64,000 nucleotides of DNA from positions 33,469 through 97,468 of the forward strand of contig BEXV01000001.1 of the NCBI GenBank assembly GCA_003118195.1. Reading direction: 5' to 3'. A program made the translations under genes and the position numbers. Under the pieces are notes generated by a model. It had not been told where the DNA came from. It saw nothing but the letters and a program-made list of their open reading frames with translations, and ran no database searches. Each line of letters begins with the position of its first letter. Position 1 is the stretch's first letter. Below, piece after piece: positions 1-13,900 of the stretch. The DNA comes from Hemicentrotus pulcherrimus (lineage: Eukaryota; Echinodermata; Echinoidea; Camarodonta; Strongylocentrotidae).

Positions 1-1731
1 GAATAACATAAGAATAGAAGGAAAGAATAAAGAATAACATGAGGAAAGACAGAAAGAGAAAATGATAGAAGGAAAACAAGGAATAACATAACGGAACATG
101 CCATGATAAAGAGCATGGTATAGTGAAAGCAAATTGCATGAAAAACAGGCGTGTGGTTTTTGCCCAAATCGGAACAGGCCACGAAAATGACGTCATAGAA
201 TCATATTTGAGAACTCTGTCCGTTCAATCAAATTTTAGCGACCGTGATTCTGCAGAATCATGATACAAAACGCATCTTTTTCAGCGTTTCATGTTTGTGT
301 TTTTAAACACGTTTATTTTAACGACCGACCAAAAAAATTGCTTGAACGCATTGCGTTTTAAACTAAACGTCTTTAGAAACCGTGATTCTAGAGTGAAAAA
401 GTGTCGATTAAACGCACCCTTAAGTATGCGCTAACTTAGCACGCGCTACCGGAATACCACCTATGGTGCCTGCCCTATTTACATGTACCTTGAATTCCTT
501 ATCTTTATATGCTCATTACTCGATTTTCTACCAAAATCGTTTGGCACATGTCATTTATTTGTAATCTTGAACATCCAGTGTAAGTTTTGTTGAATTCTGA
601 ATTTATTTTCTATTATTACCAGAACTCGAGCTTATCTAATTAATGTGTCAAATATAAAAGACTTAGACTACCAAATATGTCTTCCATTACCGGTATGTGT
701 AATTGAGATGTTATTGTTAAGAAATCCCCTTTTTAATGATTTTTTTGTGTGTATGTGTTAATACTTGTCAATTTCAAGTACCGGTAACTTTCTTCTGATA
801 TTAATGTTCTGCGGTGCCATATTCTCAGTTTGATGCCAAGTACATAATACTGTGAGAGCAGTTCAAGTTTGTATATCTTTTATGTATCTTTGCATTTAGG
901 AGTTTTTGGAAATAGTGATGATTATTAAAAGCAGGTTATGATGATATTTCACCTGGCCTTTTAAACTTAAAAGATAAAGACCAGTTATGGTGCAATTGCA
1001 TTGTGAAAGAAACGTTGTGGAATCGATCAGAAAAGGTTGATCATCTAGCAAATAAGTATTGGTGTGTATATACTGCAAGGTTCTAGAATCATCAAAATGA
1101 TAAGAAATTTGGCCCAGTCTTCGTAAAGTTACAAACACTGTACACAGAAAGATGTATATGGGACTAAGCACATGTGCGCGACACATGCATTATATACATT
1201 GTATATCATGTCCAAATAGATAAATTAATTTACCAAATATATCAATTAGTAGGCGGTTTCCCGGCAAAATTTTTATCATCATGTATTAGTCAAAACTTAT
1301 TCTTTCATATGATTGGTAATAAGAGCTTCCATTTCACTTTTTGAGAGGGGGGCATTTCCCAAACTGGTCTTTACCTTTAAGCATATTTGTTTCATTGTTG
1401 CCCACATGTATTTGTTAGATTGGTATATGTACCTGCACATGTTAAGGCTTGTGCATGTACATGTGATTCATGTACATGTAGGTCTTGTTCAAAATGACGT
1501 TAATGTAACATGAAGGTATCAAGGTACTCTAAAAAAGAAATTGCACAAGGATACATTCATGTACAGTGTATGCTTTACCTTTCCAGTTCATTTCCACAAA
1601 GTATCACTATTTTTAAACCTGAAATCATTGCGATGCCAATTAATGGTCTGTGTTTTTATATTCCATTTTTTACTGCAGAACTGTATTTCAAGCCAAGAAT
1701 GTATGATGTAGAGTAAGATCAGATTGATGGC
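1..1731. other. Upstream flank of the DCLK-like gene
   Basis: I see no convincing coding exon, RNA gene or recognised repeat here. The short open frames lack similarity to known proteins and have no coding-like composition. An in-frame TAA at 1714-1716 lies just before the ATG at 1732, so the DCLK reading frame does not extend upstream on this sequence. The 5' UTR and promoter probably lie here or farther upstream, but I cannot place a transcription start. Confidence 0.5.
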
Positions 1732-4700
1732 ATGACCAAGCCAAGGCAACCCCGACCTATCAATGGTTGGATGGCATCATCGTCTGGCCAAGACACACTG
1801 TTACAGTACCCATTACCAAGTAGTGCCATCCGAGCAAGAAAAAGCAAAAGACGCCCTCCCCATACAGATCCACCCACTGCCATGGCCACCTCGCTCAGTC
1901 CCCGCTCCATACATAACAACTCTTCTCTCTCGATGCCGTTGAACATTCTGTCCCCTCGAAGTGTCCAGCCATCCTTGATATCACCAAGAACAATGGCCGC
2001 TGCATCCCGGCAACTCCGTGACCTGACCCACGAACAGTACCAGGAGAGGAGGCGACCTCGTCAGATCATCTTCTTCCGCAATGGTGACCGCTTCTTCAAG
2101 GGGAAGAAGATGTTGATAACACCACATCGGTACACCTCATTTGAAGACCTTCTGAGTGAACTCACCAGGGACATGAAGCTACCTTACGGTGTAAGGCAGA
2201 TCTTTACACCTGATGGAACAAAGGTCAGAGACATTGAAGAACTTAAGAATGGAGAGTCTTATGTCTGTGCTTCTTTTGAGAGGTTAAAGAAGATCAAGTA
2301 CAAATCCTCGACAGCGTTTCCTACCTGGAATACAGGAGCTCAAAGTAAGTATCACCTGAATCTAGAATTGAAGTACATCCATTGTGTCTCAATTATTGCT
2401 TACACTCAATTAGTACCCTCACAAATTACACAGAAGAACAAATGAAATTATTATTAATTTAGTTATTACATATTATTGATTTTTTTTCACATGATTACTA
2501 TTCAACATAAATATGGCAGTAGAGTTGGAACAAGTTATGTTGGTCTAAAGAGACTTGTCATATTTCTTTTGAGGACAGTATGATTGTTATAGCTACAATG
2601 TATATTGTTTGTGGTTTGTAATTTATAATTTCTAATTTGTCATCTGAATTTCATAATTTTTCAGCTCATTTTACGGTTCAGATGTGTAAATATACTCTTA
2701 GTTAGCATTTCAAAACTAAGCAATATTCAAAACACACAGGTTTCTTATAAATGCATAAGATCAGTTAGGAACTGTAAAACACACAGTGAAACAACTTGGG
2801 TCACAATTAGACAAGCATATTTAATGTAATACCGGTATGCAGGCACAGACTCTTGGTTTGATATTTAAACAAAGTTTCATCACAACTTGAGTCCAGCCTA
2901 ATTTTGCCATTCTCTGTTGTAAGGAATGGCTACACTACTTTATGTGGGCATCTAGTACAGGCTAGTCTTGGGCACATACATTAAGTACAGACTCTATAAT
3001 TAAAGAGGATAGAGGATTTGTTCACACTTCAAACTGCATGTACATGCACAATGGACATGCAGTTATACATATATTTTAAGCTCTAGCATTACATGTCCCA
3101 TTGTCAGTTTCTGGACACTGCAAATCACACCCCTTTGTCATAGCAACGGTAAACAGTATACTTACATGTACCTGCATTCTAGTGAGTCCTGTACAAGCAA
3201 ATATAAGAGCCCTTGCTTGTTGTTGCTATCCTAACTGCCCTTGGTAAGAACTTACCAGGTTAATGTAAGAGAGCTGAACAAATAGATTGTTGCATCAAAA
3301 GCTCAAGTACCAATTTAGATTATGTAACCCTTTTTTGATATCTACTTTGATGAACAGAAAGTTTCTTTGGCTTGATTAGTATTTTTGTATACTGTGCAGA
3401 TACCCCCATTTATGTATATCCTCAGGATTTACTTGTAGCTGAAACATCTTTACTAGAGCAGCTGTGTTTATTATCTCTTTTGATAAACATGATGACCTTG
3501 TTTTTTCTGAGTATTATAGAATTAATGTGAATGCTTCAAAGTACAACATTATGCCGGTTGTAGAGTACTATTGGTCTTTGCACGACCAGCTATTGCTGCA
3601 GTGGAAATGTTTATTATCTACCGCAATTGTCATCAATTTCAAATTGGATTAATATTATGATAGTGAGTGGGAGGAATCTATAATGTCCACTGTCATTGAT
3701 GTCAACTTGTCCTTTGCATCCGTTCATCCATGAATATGTACATTAGTAAGTATTCATGTCAGCATATTAGTGCTAATGAAGAAGGGTAAGAGAGTTCTGC
3801 TCTGTTTATTGTAGGACTTCCATGAACTGCTATCCAGGAAAAATGGTCTTCCAGTTAAATGTAGCAATGTTGAAGCAGGGAATTTGCATTTTCTTGGTTG
3901 AAGTAGCTGATTGATTTTTTTTGTTACTTGAATTGCAGCTTTGCTAGATATATCGCATTTTTTAGTCCATCAAAATTATTGTTATCTGTAATGGGTTGAA
4001 TATAAAATGAATAAAACATTTAATTCTTCTCCAAAGAATGATAAAAATGTTAGCATCTGAGTGTGGTGATCAAAGTCTGGTTCAATAACAAATAATACCA
4101 TGACTTTACCTTACGACACCCAAATTATCACCTAATGGCACTACTGGTGCTCACGTTGTAAATAAATACTCTGATGCAAGCTTCAGTTTCAATGTTTGAA
4201 GAATCGTCATAAAAGTTTCCGGTTTATACTTGGCCCTCTTGTATCACCCCATGTTACCCCCCTGAAGCCTGGCTACCTTTAAGCACCTGTAGTTTATCAA
4301 TGTTTGGTAATGATAATCACCATGTTTGAAAGACAAATAAAGAGTAGACTTTACAAGATTATGATCTTGTCTACTTGTACATGCATGTGTATACGTACAT
4401 ATGTTTGTGATCATTTGACAAGTAGATTTCTTACTCAATCGCAGGAAATAGGGACATCTCGTTTGAGGAATCAAATGTTTTTCTTATAGAAGCCAGGGTG
4501 TGGTGAAGTAGTAACATTGCAGACATTTGAGGACTCTATTATCACTCTGGTTTCAGTTAATAAATCTAGAATAGACAATCTCATTCAACAGTTTTCCAAG
4601 GTCTAACTGTTAATCAGGATATGAACTACATTTGTGTGTGATGATGAGACATGAATGAATTTGTTTAAAGCTTGGATCATACATGTAGATCATCATATAT

Positions 4701-7700
4701 TGAAACTAAAATGACTCACATAAGTTCTTTGAATGGGAAGCAGTCCTAGTGTAAATATACCAGGCAAGTCTCCTGGACAAGCTCATAAAGGTTTGTATTC
4801 AGTGATTTTTTTTTTAATGCAAACGTGGAAATTAGTTTGATTAAAGATTCAACAATATACTACAGCTATTTACTTTGCCATAGATTTTAGAATTTGAATT
4901 TAAAGAAATGTGCAAAAGAAATCCTGAATAATGTAGATCGACTCCTCTTTGGAGTGAAAGTATACTTTTACATGTACATGTAGCAAACACATCAATCNCA
5001 AGAAAGACAAATCTTTCTATTATCATTATGATGTACTTCATCTCATCTGACTCAAGATTGTTTGCAAGCCTGCTTAAACAAGACATCATATTTTTATGGA
5101 GAGCAAATAGTGTCATATTTGACGAAGTGCTCATTGCAAAAAAAATGGCCAAACTTTTATTTGGGACTGCGTCATACACTAGAATTAATTGCAACTAGTA
5201 AAATCTGTTGAATGAAAGTTTTTGGGTGCAGCACTCATTGTTATTGGGTTTAAAAAAAAACTAAATGGAAGCTCTGCTTACATGTATCTTAACTCGGCTA
5301 AAAATTGTGTTTGTTTAAGATTTGAATTTGTTAAATATTGGTCAGTAATACAAAAGTGATTCCTCCACATCTTTGGAATGGACTTACTATGGATATCCAG
5401 TATCTAAGCTAGAGATTTTGTTCACCTCCATGGATTGAAAAGTAGATCATATTTTCTCTGAAATGGATGCTGTGTTCCAAATAGGACTACAATTGATCTT
5501 TCTACACAATCAGAAGTTTGGAATTTAGGATGAAATATTTTTAAAATGGAATAAATACTGCTCAAGGATGGTGAAATGCTCACAGTGTATGCTCAAGTTC
5601 ATTGTATAGTTTGTACAGCATCTATACAATCACTATCATAAACCGTGAACACAAGAGGAGAGAGGAAGTAAAGTACATGCATGTGCATTGTATACATCAC
5701 ATCTCATGACTTAATGTATTACAATGCCAAACGGATATCCAATCTATTTCAAGAAGTATGTTTGGGGAAGGCAACAGAGACGCTGTTGTACCGGTAATTG
5801 TAGCTGGCAAGGTAATATGAATACAAAATAACACTTGATATCTTTTTACATACAGTACATAGCAGTATGCTTTAATCCAAGAGACAGCCAAAGTCTCTGA
5901 AGATTGGAGGATATTTATTTTTCTATCAAGCGGTTATCCATATTGATTACAAAGTACTTGTAATTACTCCAGAGCTGCCAACAATTTCCCCTACAATAAA
6001 ATACGATTTTGCACCAAAACAAACACACACAAAAACGCATGTTCCCAGTGAAAAAGTACCTATCGATCAAAAATAGGATTTTTATTTTAAAATTGGAATT
6101 TGGGGGGAAAAGAATAAGATTTTTGTCAGTTGGGATTGGCAGCTCTGTATTTACAGTGAAACCTGTATAAATAGACCATTCAAGGGCACAGCCAAAGTGG
6201 GTTTGTAAACTTTATAGACAGCTTGCTTTTAATATTACAGGTTTCAATAGGAAGCAATTTTAAGGGAAACAAACTAGATGGTCTTACAAGAAAGGTCATA
6301 TGATTTTAAAGCATGTTCAAGTAAGAAGCAGGGTACTTTGTAATAGACTACAGGTGCAATGTAATCGAAGAATTATTTTGCACCATTCAAGATTATTATA
6401 CATACAGTACAAGCCTCTTTTCCAAGAGAATAAAATAATCTATTGTAATATATTCCCTTTGTTTGATCAAGTTCATTATTGTTAGCATACATGTATATTG
6501 CTTTTGCTCTGCATATGACGTCACTCCATCGATGGAGAATCAGTGTTACCATATATGATGAGTGTGATTTTCTCTTAATATACAATCCTGCATGTGTGCA
6601 AGCGTGCAACATTTATTCTTTAGCAGTGGTGGCTGGTGGCTGCTGGCTTCAAGCGCTTGTGCCCACAGCAAATTTCACTGTAGATATATCAAATTTGTAT
6701 GTATGAAGTTATTCTTTTGACTCTTGCAGTCTTCGCGAACTGAATGCATGTACATGTATCTGATATACCACTCAAGGGTTACCAATATTGTATTATTACT
6801 CCCTTCTGTACTGTGGGTAATAAATCTCATCTAAGAATTTAAATGTTGTCATCTAAGTTTGGACTATTTACAGTTTTTTTTTTTCTTCTGAAAAAATTAT
6901 GTGTGAAAGAAAAGTTATGTGTGAAGATTTGGTCCCATGGAAGATATTCAAAACCAAATTTACAATGATGCAAAGATGTAAAACCACAAATTTGACTGTT
7001 GAAAGTTTGCTAGTGCTGATTTCATGTACAAACCTAGAAGCATTACAGAAAGGGGTAAAAGGACAGATGCAAAAATGGTCATAAATGTTGTGGGCATTGG
7101 GCGGCTAGAGCAAGCAGTTTAACAACCCCAATCTGTTGCTGGTCAGTACGAACAAGTGAACAAAAGTGATAGAATATTAGTCAAATAGAAATCATGTAGA
7201 GCAAGAAAAGACAAGGATGTTTTTATCAAAATTAAACCAAACTGTATTTTGTGGCAAAGGAATGTAGTCTAAATGCATACATGTTTTGAAGAATGAGATG
7301 AACACAGGTTATGCTGAATTGTAATTTGTAATACTTGTACATGTACATGTGTAGCTGTACAATGCTAGCATTAACAATTAGGAGAGTCTGTAGAAACTAG
7401 ATGATGTTGCCATGTGACAGTATATTATCACCCATAAAATATTTTAAAAATCTCTACCCTGCTCAAGAAATAAATATTTTTATAACTATAATCATTTATC
7501 ACTTATGATGTAGAAAGAGGGTTGAATAAATGTTTAATCAATTCCAAAGAAGAGCGCAATGGGATGATTATACAAAGAGAAAAGCTTCCCGAGGCCGAGG
7601 GAATGTCCATTTATATGAATAGAAATATATTAATATTCACCCATTATCTAGCCAATTACCATATCTAAAAACCAGTCTGCTGTCAAATTCACACTTGATT

Positions 7701-10700
7701 TTGTTTGATTTAGCACCACTTTTCTTGCCATGTAAAGAGGTGAAATTTGTAAATAATTTAATAGGAGGAGTTTGTCGTCTTAATATGTTGACTGTTCATG
7801 TCTACGACAGCACTGTCTCTGTTGTATCGATAGCAACCACTTCATACAGCCCCAAGAATGTGGCATGAGAACTTAGAGTATGGGCTGTTCAATATGCTTT
7901 ATTGGGATTTCTCAATAGCTATGCAATTGAGTGCCTTGTAGGACTGGTCTACATGTACAAGATCCCATGACAACGAATCTAATACCCCAAACAAACACTT
8001 GAGTGTCCTCAATTCATATTCAGATGTACTTGAGATTGGGCTTAATTGATCTTAGAACTTAATGTGGACAGGATCATTTTCTCCTTGAACACATTCTTTT
8101 GATTTCATACCATTGGATTGATATTTCTGTGATTTATGCATTTGTGTTGACCATGATCACAAGATGTACTGGAACAAAAACAGGAGATTGCTGCTGACAT
8201 GTTAGTTTCCTCAGACTTAACACCTTTGCTAAATATTTACACCTTTGCTAAATTTTTACACCATACTTCTTGAGAACTTCATTTTATTCAGTTAACTTTA
8301 TAAGATATACCGTATGTTGTGATAGTCATAGATATTTACACTAATAATCTGATGCTCATGAAAGTTCATTGTGTATTCCATTTTCATCCTGAATGATGTA
8401 ATCTATTCATGAATGTTTGTCTCTGATTTCATGTTTGATTGTTTGTTCCTATTTGATGTATAATTCCAACCAATCATTTATCTTTCATCTCTTTTGTCAT
8501 TCCATTTCCAGGGAAGGATCCAAAAAGCGATGCACATCTTTACACACACATCCCTGTTGGGCTGTCGTACCCTACAGAAGGAAAGTATGCAGAGATGTAC
8601 GGCAGGACAACCTTTGGCTCTGGTCACACAGGGCCAGGCTCATTTGCCCATAACAGGGGTAAACCTGGAGCAAGTCTTGATGGGGATTCCAAAGCCTTGG
8701 GTATCCTACACTCAGACCGAAGCCCCATCAAGCCTAGGGTTGTCAAGATTATCAAGACTGGACCAAAGCCTAGGAAGATGGTGTCTTTGCTGATCAACAA
8801 ACGTAGTGTACAGTCTTATGAACAATTGATCCAGGATGTGTCTGATGCCTTTGGGATGCCTAAATACAAGAACAACAGGGTACGGAAGCTGTATACGTTG
8901 AAGGGGAAAGAGGTGAAGAGTCTGGTTGATTTTTATAGAGATAAAGAGGGTGTGTTTATTGCATCTCCATCAAGAAGCAGCCTCTCAGATGATGCAATTC
9001 TTGATATTTATGAAGAACTGTTCCCAGACAATCCATATGCACAGACCATCCGCAAAAGAAAGGGGAAAAAGAAAGATGGAACAAAACATGACAGCGGAAT
9101 AAGTGATGAAGAAGTCAAGGTAGGGAAGAGCAAAAAAGACAGAAATAAACTGAAGGACAGTGATTCTAGATTGCATGATAGCAGGGAGTCAGATTTGACA
9201 ACTGATGGTTCTAATCTGAATCCAACGGACAATGAAAGAAAGAGGGAGGAGGAACTGGAGAGGAGGAGGAAGGAGTTAGAAGAGAGAATGCAGGGAGATA
9301 TCAAGAAGAGGGAATCAGAGTTACAGCAGAGAGAAGAAGAATTAAGGCTAAAGGAAGAGGAATTGAAGAGAAAGGAACAGGGTGACCGGGAGAGGAAGGA
9401 CAGAGAACGAGAAGAAGAACTGACAAGAAAGGAGGCAGAATTGAGAATGAAGGAGGAAGAGTTGAAGAGGAGAGAGAAAGAAGAGGGACAGAAACTTCAA
9501 GAACTCTTGGAAGCTGATTCGCAGCATAAAATAGAGGGCGCTAGGTTGAAAGCTCAAGCTCAGACAGAGAGAGAAGCCAGAGAAGCAGCAGAAAGGAGAG
9601 CAGCAGATGAAGCATCAAGAAGGGAAGAATCAGAGAGAAAGGCAAAGGTTGAGATTGAGAGAAGAAATAGAGATGAAGAAGATCTCAAGAGGAAAGAGGA
9701 AGCAGAGAGGAGAGCAAGACTTGAAGCAGAAATGAATGTCAAAGAAAAAGAAGCAAGAAGAGCATCAGCAGAGAGAAGAGCACGCGATGAAGAAGAGAAG
9801 AGACTTCAGCAAGAACAGAAGCTCAGGGAGAAAGAAGAGGCAGAACGAGAAGCAAGAGAAGCAGAGAGGTTGGCCAGGGAGGAAGCACAAAGTAGAGCAC
9901 TGTCAGAGAAACAGGCAAGGGATCAAGCAGAGAGACTAGCAGAAGAAGCATTGCGATACAAGGAGGGACAAGAAGAGGAGCGCAGGAAACGAGAAGAGGC
10001 AGAGAGGCTTGTGCAGCTTGAAGCAGACCTAAGGAAGGAAAGAGGTAGACATGCAGAGAAAGATTCCAATCACAAGAAGGATTCTGAAGATACTCCCTCA
10101 CCTTCTGGCTCTCCGAGGGATGAAAACATTGTCTACAAAAGAGATGAAGGTGACACTCCCTCTCCAGAGCCACCCAAAGAAAGGTTTGTTCACCAGCCTC
10201 GAACTCTTGTGAAGAAGTCTGACATATTGGTGAAATACGACATTGGGGCTAAGATCGGTGATGGCAACTTTGCGGATGTCCATGAAGCAACTCAGAAGGA
10301 GACCGGAGACGTGTTTGCCTTGAAGGTCATTGAGAAGGCTAAGGTTAAGAACAAGGAACACATGGTGGAGAATGAGATAGCTATCATGAAGCATGTTCGT
10401 CATCCTAACATTGTGAGGCTGTACGAGGAGTACGAGACTCGGGGTCATATCTACCTGGTGATGGAGTACGTAACAGGAGGTGATCTCTTTGATGCTATCA
10501 CAGAAAGTGTCAAGTTCACTGAGAGAGATGCTGCTTTGATGGTGACTGACCTGGCCAAGGCTCTCAAGTACCTCCATGACCTGAATGTGGTGCATCGTGA
10601 CTTGAAGCCTGAAAACCTGCTGGTAAGTCTGAGCAAAGTTCATCCTTCCCAAATGAATATCAAACCTAAAGGATGTAGAGAAAAGATTGTACATGTATAT

Positions 10701-12679
10701 CTTCCTTTAAAACGTTTTTATCTCATCATAATTGGTTTGAGAGCCTGGTTGTTAATGAGATACAGGTCAAAAGGTCATTATAAATGAGTTTTAGATATGA
10801 TGTGAACTTTATTATTATTATTTTTAATTTCATCAATCACCATTATGTATTTCCTTTCATAGAACATGATGCAATGATGGAGTTCATTCAGCTTGACTGT
10901 ATTCAATCTAATAATTGAAAAGTTTGTTATACAATACATTCAGCATGGAATAAGGTTTTCTCTCGTCATAATGTATTTATAGTGGAAGCAATACATTAAA
11001 TTGAATTAAACTAAATTGTTTTCTGAATATTTATCATTGTAGGTGAATAAATCAGAATCGGGAGAGATCACGCTGAAGCTTGCTGACTTTGGTCTGGCAA
11101 TGGAAGTCAAGGAGCCTATCTATACTGTGTGTGGTACACCTACATATGTAGCACCAGAGATCCTAGGAGAGACAGGTAAGGTATAGGAGTTCAGATATCA
11201 CTGACGATATATCAAAAGTTCCATTGCATTACGTAGAAATAGTATTGCCAAAGGCATTTTCCTATGTAATTTTTCATGAAGCAATTTGAATATTAAAAGC
11301 ATTTGAATATATATCATAATTCGTTATATTCAAAATCAAATGTTCTGATACACAGAAAGAACACAGTTTTTCAAACATTGGTTCTTATATGTGCAACATT
11401 GACTTCAATAATCTTTATTTCTTTGTGCTTCCTATTTTGATTCTCCTAATTTTCAAAATATAAAATGCTTCTTTACATTGTTTCCTTCTGCAGCATCAAT
11501 TTTATTATTTTATATCTCTATCAAAATTCATTCAGGATGCCATCTCTCTCTCTCATACTACTAATCATAGATTAATTGCATATGAAATCGTGGCTGGATT
11601 ATCAGCTGTAAAAAAAATTCTCAACTTAACCAGCATCTTATTTATGTTTATTTCTATGTATTGTAGGATATGGTTTAGAGGTGGACATGTGGGCCATTGG
11701 AGTGATCACCTACATCCTGCTGTGTGGGTTCCCTCCTTTCAGGAGCCCAGATAGAGACCAAGAGGAACTCTTTGAACTCATCCAGGAAGGAGCATTCTCT
11801 TTCGTTGCACCTTACTGGGATAACATCTCTTCAGGTAAGCTGCTTTTATATGTAAATCAGGCATGATTCAATTCAATTCAATTCAATTGCAGTTGGTGCT
11901 TAGGAAGAATAAGAAAAAAGATCAACTGTCACATAGTTTAGTGGTATTGTAAGTGGATTGGTTTTATTCTTCGTGTAGCAATTATGTCATAAAATGCATT
12001 AATAAAACAGCTTTCTTGAGAGTATGAAAGTGGGATCTTGTCCAGAATTGTCCGCAAATGATGTGAAAGCTAGTGCTGATGAAATCTTCTTTTCACTTTT
12101 ATCACATTTAATTCTTTATGCAATAATTTATATTGTTTCACATCATAGTTGCATGGACTTTCATCTGATTGACTAGTAACCATTACCGGGCTCTGATTTG
12201 AAAGAGTAGGAAGAAGATTATTTAGGAGTTTTATGAGCTTATGCTTCAGTGATACAACATTTTGAGTGAAGAATGTGTGTTTGTCAAATGGTTTTGACTG
12301 TCTTTACAATTGTCTCTTTCTCTCACAAGCTCTTTCTATCCCCCTTTTCTCTATAATAACTCTATATTTCTCCAATCTTTCCCTTCCTTTCTTAAAGATT
12401 TCTTTCTTTCTTATTTTCATAAAAATCTACTTTGATCTTTAACCAACTTGACTTTTCCTTTTCCCCGATGCAGCTGCTAAGGACCTGATCAATCACCTGC
12501 TTGTGGTGAACAAGGAGAAACGCTACACTGCAGGTCAGGTTCTTAAACATCCTTGGGTCACCAGTGAGGGCGCTGCAGGCAAACAGATCAATCTACAGAG
12601 GGAGGTGTCCATGAATCTCGAGAAGAACTTTAAGGATCGACGAAGCGCTAAACGGAAGCCAATTGCTCCTAAGAACTGA
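1732..12679 (+). CDS. DCLK: Doublecortin-like Ser/Thr protein kinase (DCLK family)
   Basis: Coding exons are 1732-2344, 8512-10622, 11043-11175, 11667-11834 and 12474-12679. All introns are GT-AG and the phases agree, giving 1076 residues. The ATG at 1732 is the first Met after an in-frame stop. Domains in order: a Ser/Pro-rich basic N-terminus (1-105); DCX1 (about 107-192, [17 protein letters not shown]); DCX2 (about 290-382, [19 protein letters not shown]); an E/R/K-rich helix (about 444-722); a TP/SP linker (about 730-765); and a kinase domain (about 779-1035). The kinase has the glycine loop GDGNFA (787-792), Lys809 in FALKV, Glu826, Asp901 in HRDLKPEN, Asp923 in DFGLA and an APE motif, so it should be active. 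DCX domains bind microtubules, and DCLK kinases act on microtubules in neurons, cilia and dividing cells. About 40 residues follow the kinase, and I see no obvious long autoinhibitory tail. The family call is firm; which vertebrate DCLK is closest is not resolved. Confidence 0.93.
2345..8511 (+). other. DCLK intron 1 (6.2 kb)
   Basis: The donor GTAAGT at 2345 and the acceptor TTCCAG ending at 8511 split codon 205 after its first base. The intron is AT-rich with many scattered ATGTACATGT-type words. I found no extra exon that keeps phase. Around 6151-6243 is a short segment bounded by an ACAGTGAAACCTGTATA-like sequence and TTACAGGTTTCA, which may be a degenerate MITE. At 8219-8262 ACACCTTTGCTAAAT occurs twice in tandem. 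Otherwise I see nothing to annotate. Confidence 0.75.
10623..12473 (+). other. DCLK introns 2-4 inside the kinase domain
   Basis: The introns are 10623-11042 (phase 0, just after [10 protein letters not shown]), 11176-11666 (phase 1, after the APEILGET segment) and 11835-12473 (phase 1). All are GT-AG. A short (ATTCA)n run sits at about 11866-11888, some 30 bases after the exon 4 donor. I see no further exons or RNA genes. Confidence 0.8.
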
Positions 12680-13085
12680 AGCAAAAATTTATAAGTGAAT
12701 GGAACACTTCATGTAAATACAAATAAGCACAAAATTCATTTAACTTGTATACAATACCATGCCTGCCAACATCAGTGATAAGTTGAAAACTTGCAGTAAT
12801 GTTTCCTTCATTGCATCTAAAGTTTCTATGAAGCCAACAAGTTTTCATTAACACATATCTAAATTTAACAATTTTATGAAGTGATTTAGCCCACAATCCG
12901 ATAATTTTAGTGCACATTCTAAGAGAGTGAATTCTCATATTTTCATTGAAACTAGGAAGTGTTAAAAAATATGTGAAACATCTGAAATACCTGTGTCATT
13001 CTGTTTTAAATACACTCTATATATATTTATATATATTTAGAAAGTCTTGACAATTGCAGGGTTGATTTTTTATTGTATAAAGTGA

Positions 13086-13091
13086 AATAAA
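13086..13091 (+). promoter_or_regulatory. Candidate poly(A) signal of DCLK
   Basis: AATAAA on the + strand, about 410 bases after the DCLK stop codon. It is placed by position and motif only. A longer 3' UTR using a later signal is equally possible in this AT-rich DNA. Confidence 0.3.
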
Positions 13092-13900
13092 GACAATTTG
13101 AATTTATAATGATGTCTTGATGAAAATTGAGTTACATGCACTGTATTCCTTATACCAATGATACCGTCTTTGTCTGTTTGTGACATATTATACATGCAGC
13201 TTGTCTAACAGTACGTCTCTAAAGAAGATATAAAAAGACGAGATTGATCAAAGATCTGTTTAGGGATGATCTGTATACCTCAAGAATGTAAGCTAATGTT
13301 GTGATGGTGTCTTGTTTGTGAGGTATATTTATTTAATGTGACATGGCTGTCATTTTTCTGTCAGCTTTTTGATTTCATGTCGAATGTGAAGATATCATTT
13401 ATATAGCAGGGAGGGTCGGGTTTTCTGAATATTGATCCAGAATACAGTGACACTGCAGTTCTTGTTTCAATATTTACTTTAGAATGTACTGATAATGTAA
13501 AGGGAATCTTAAATACTGATAAAAAATAGCCATTTTCAAATGATTTTGTAGGAATCTGATCATTGGGGGAGGGGGGGGGGTTAAAAGTTTATTTTAATCA
13601 ACCATAGACTTCTAAAAGAGTTACAATTTTTTTCATTACAAATTTAGGGACATTTTGAAGGATACTAAGCAATTTGGTATCTATGAATACAGTACTTGTA
13701 TTTGATGTAATTGAATTTGAAGTCTTTCTTATTTGAACTTTTTGAAAATCATTTTTACCAGGTGAGGATGATACAACATTAACATTAACATTATGTATAT
13801 AACAGCAAGCTGCCCAGTGGTATGCTCCCTCAATATGCTGATATCAAACTACTCAGTGAAATATGCCTCCTCAGGAAGAAGAAGAATAACCTTCATTCAA

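Noticed and set aside
1510..1716. Open frame directly upstream of DCLK in the same frame
   Set aside because: It ends at TAA 1714-1716 before the DCLK ATG and has no similarity to the DCX N-terminus, so it is not an N-terminal extension.
9008..10694. Several Ser/Leu/Phe-rich open frames on the - strand opposite DCLK exon 2
   Set aside because: They are the antisense of the E/R/K helix and kinase coding sequence, with no independent support.
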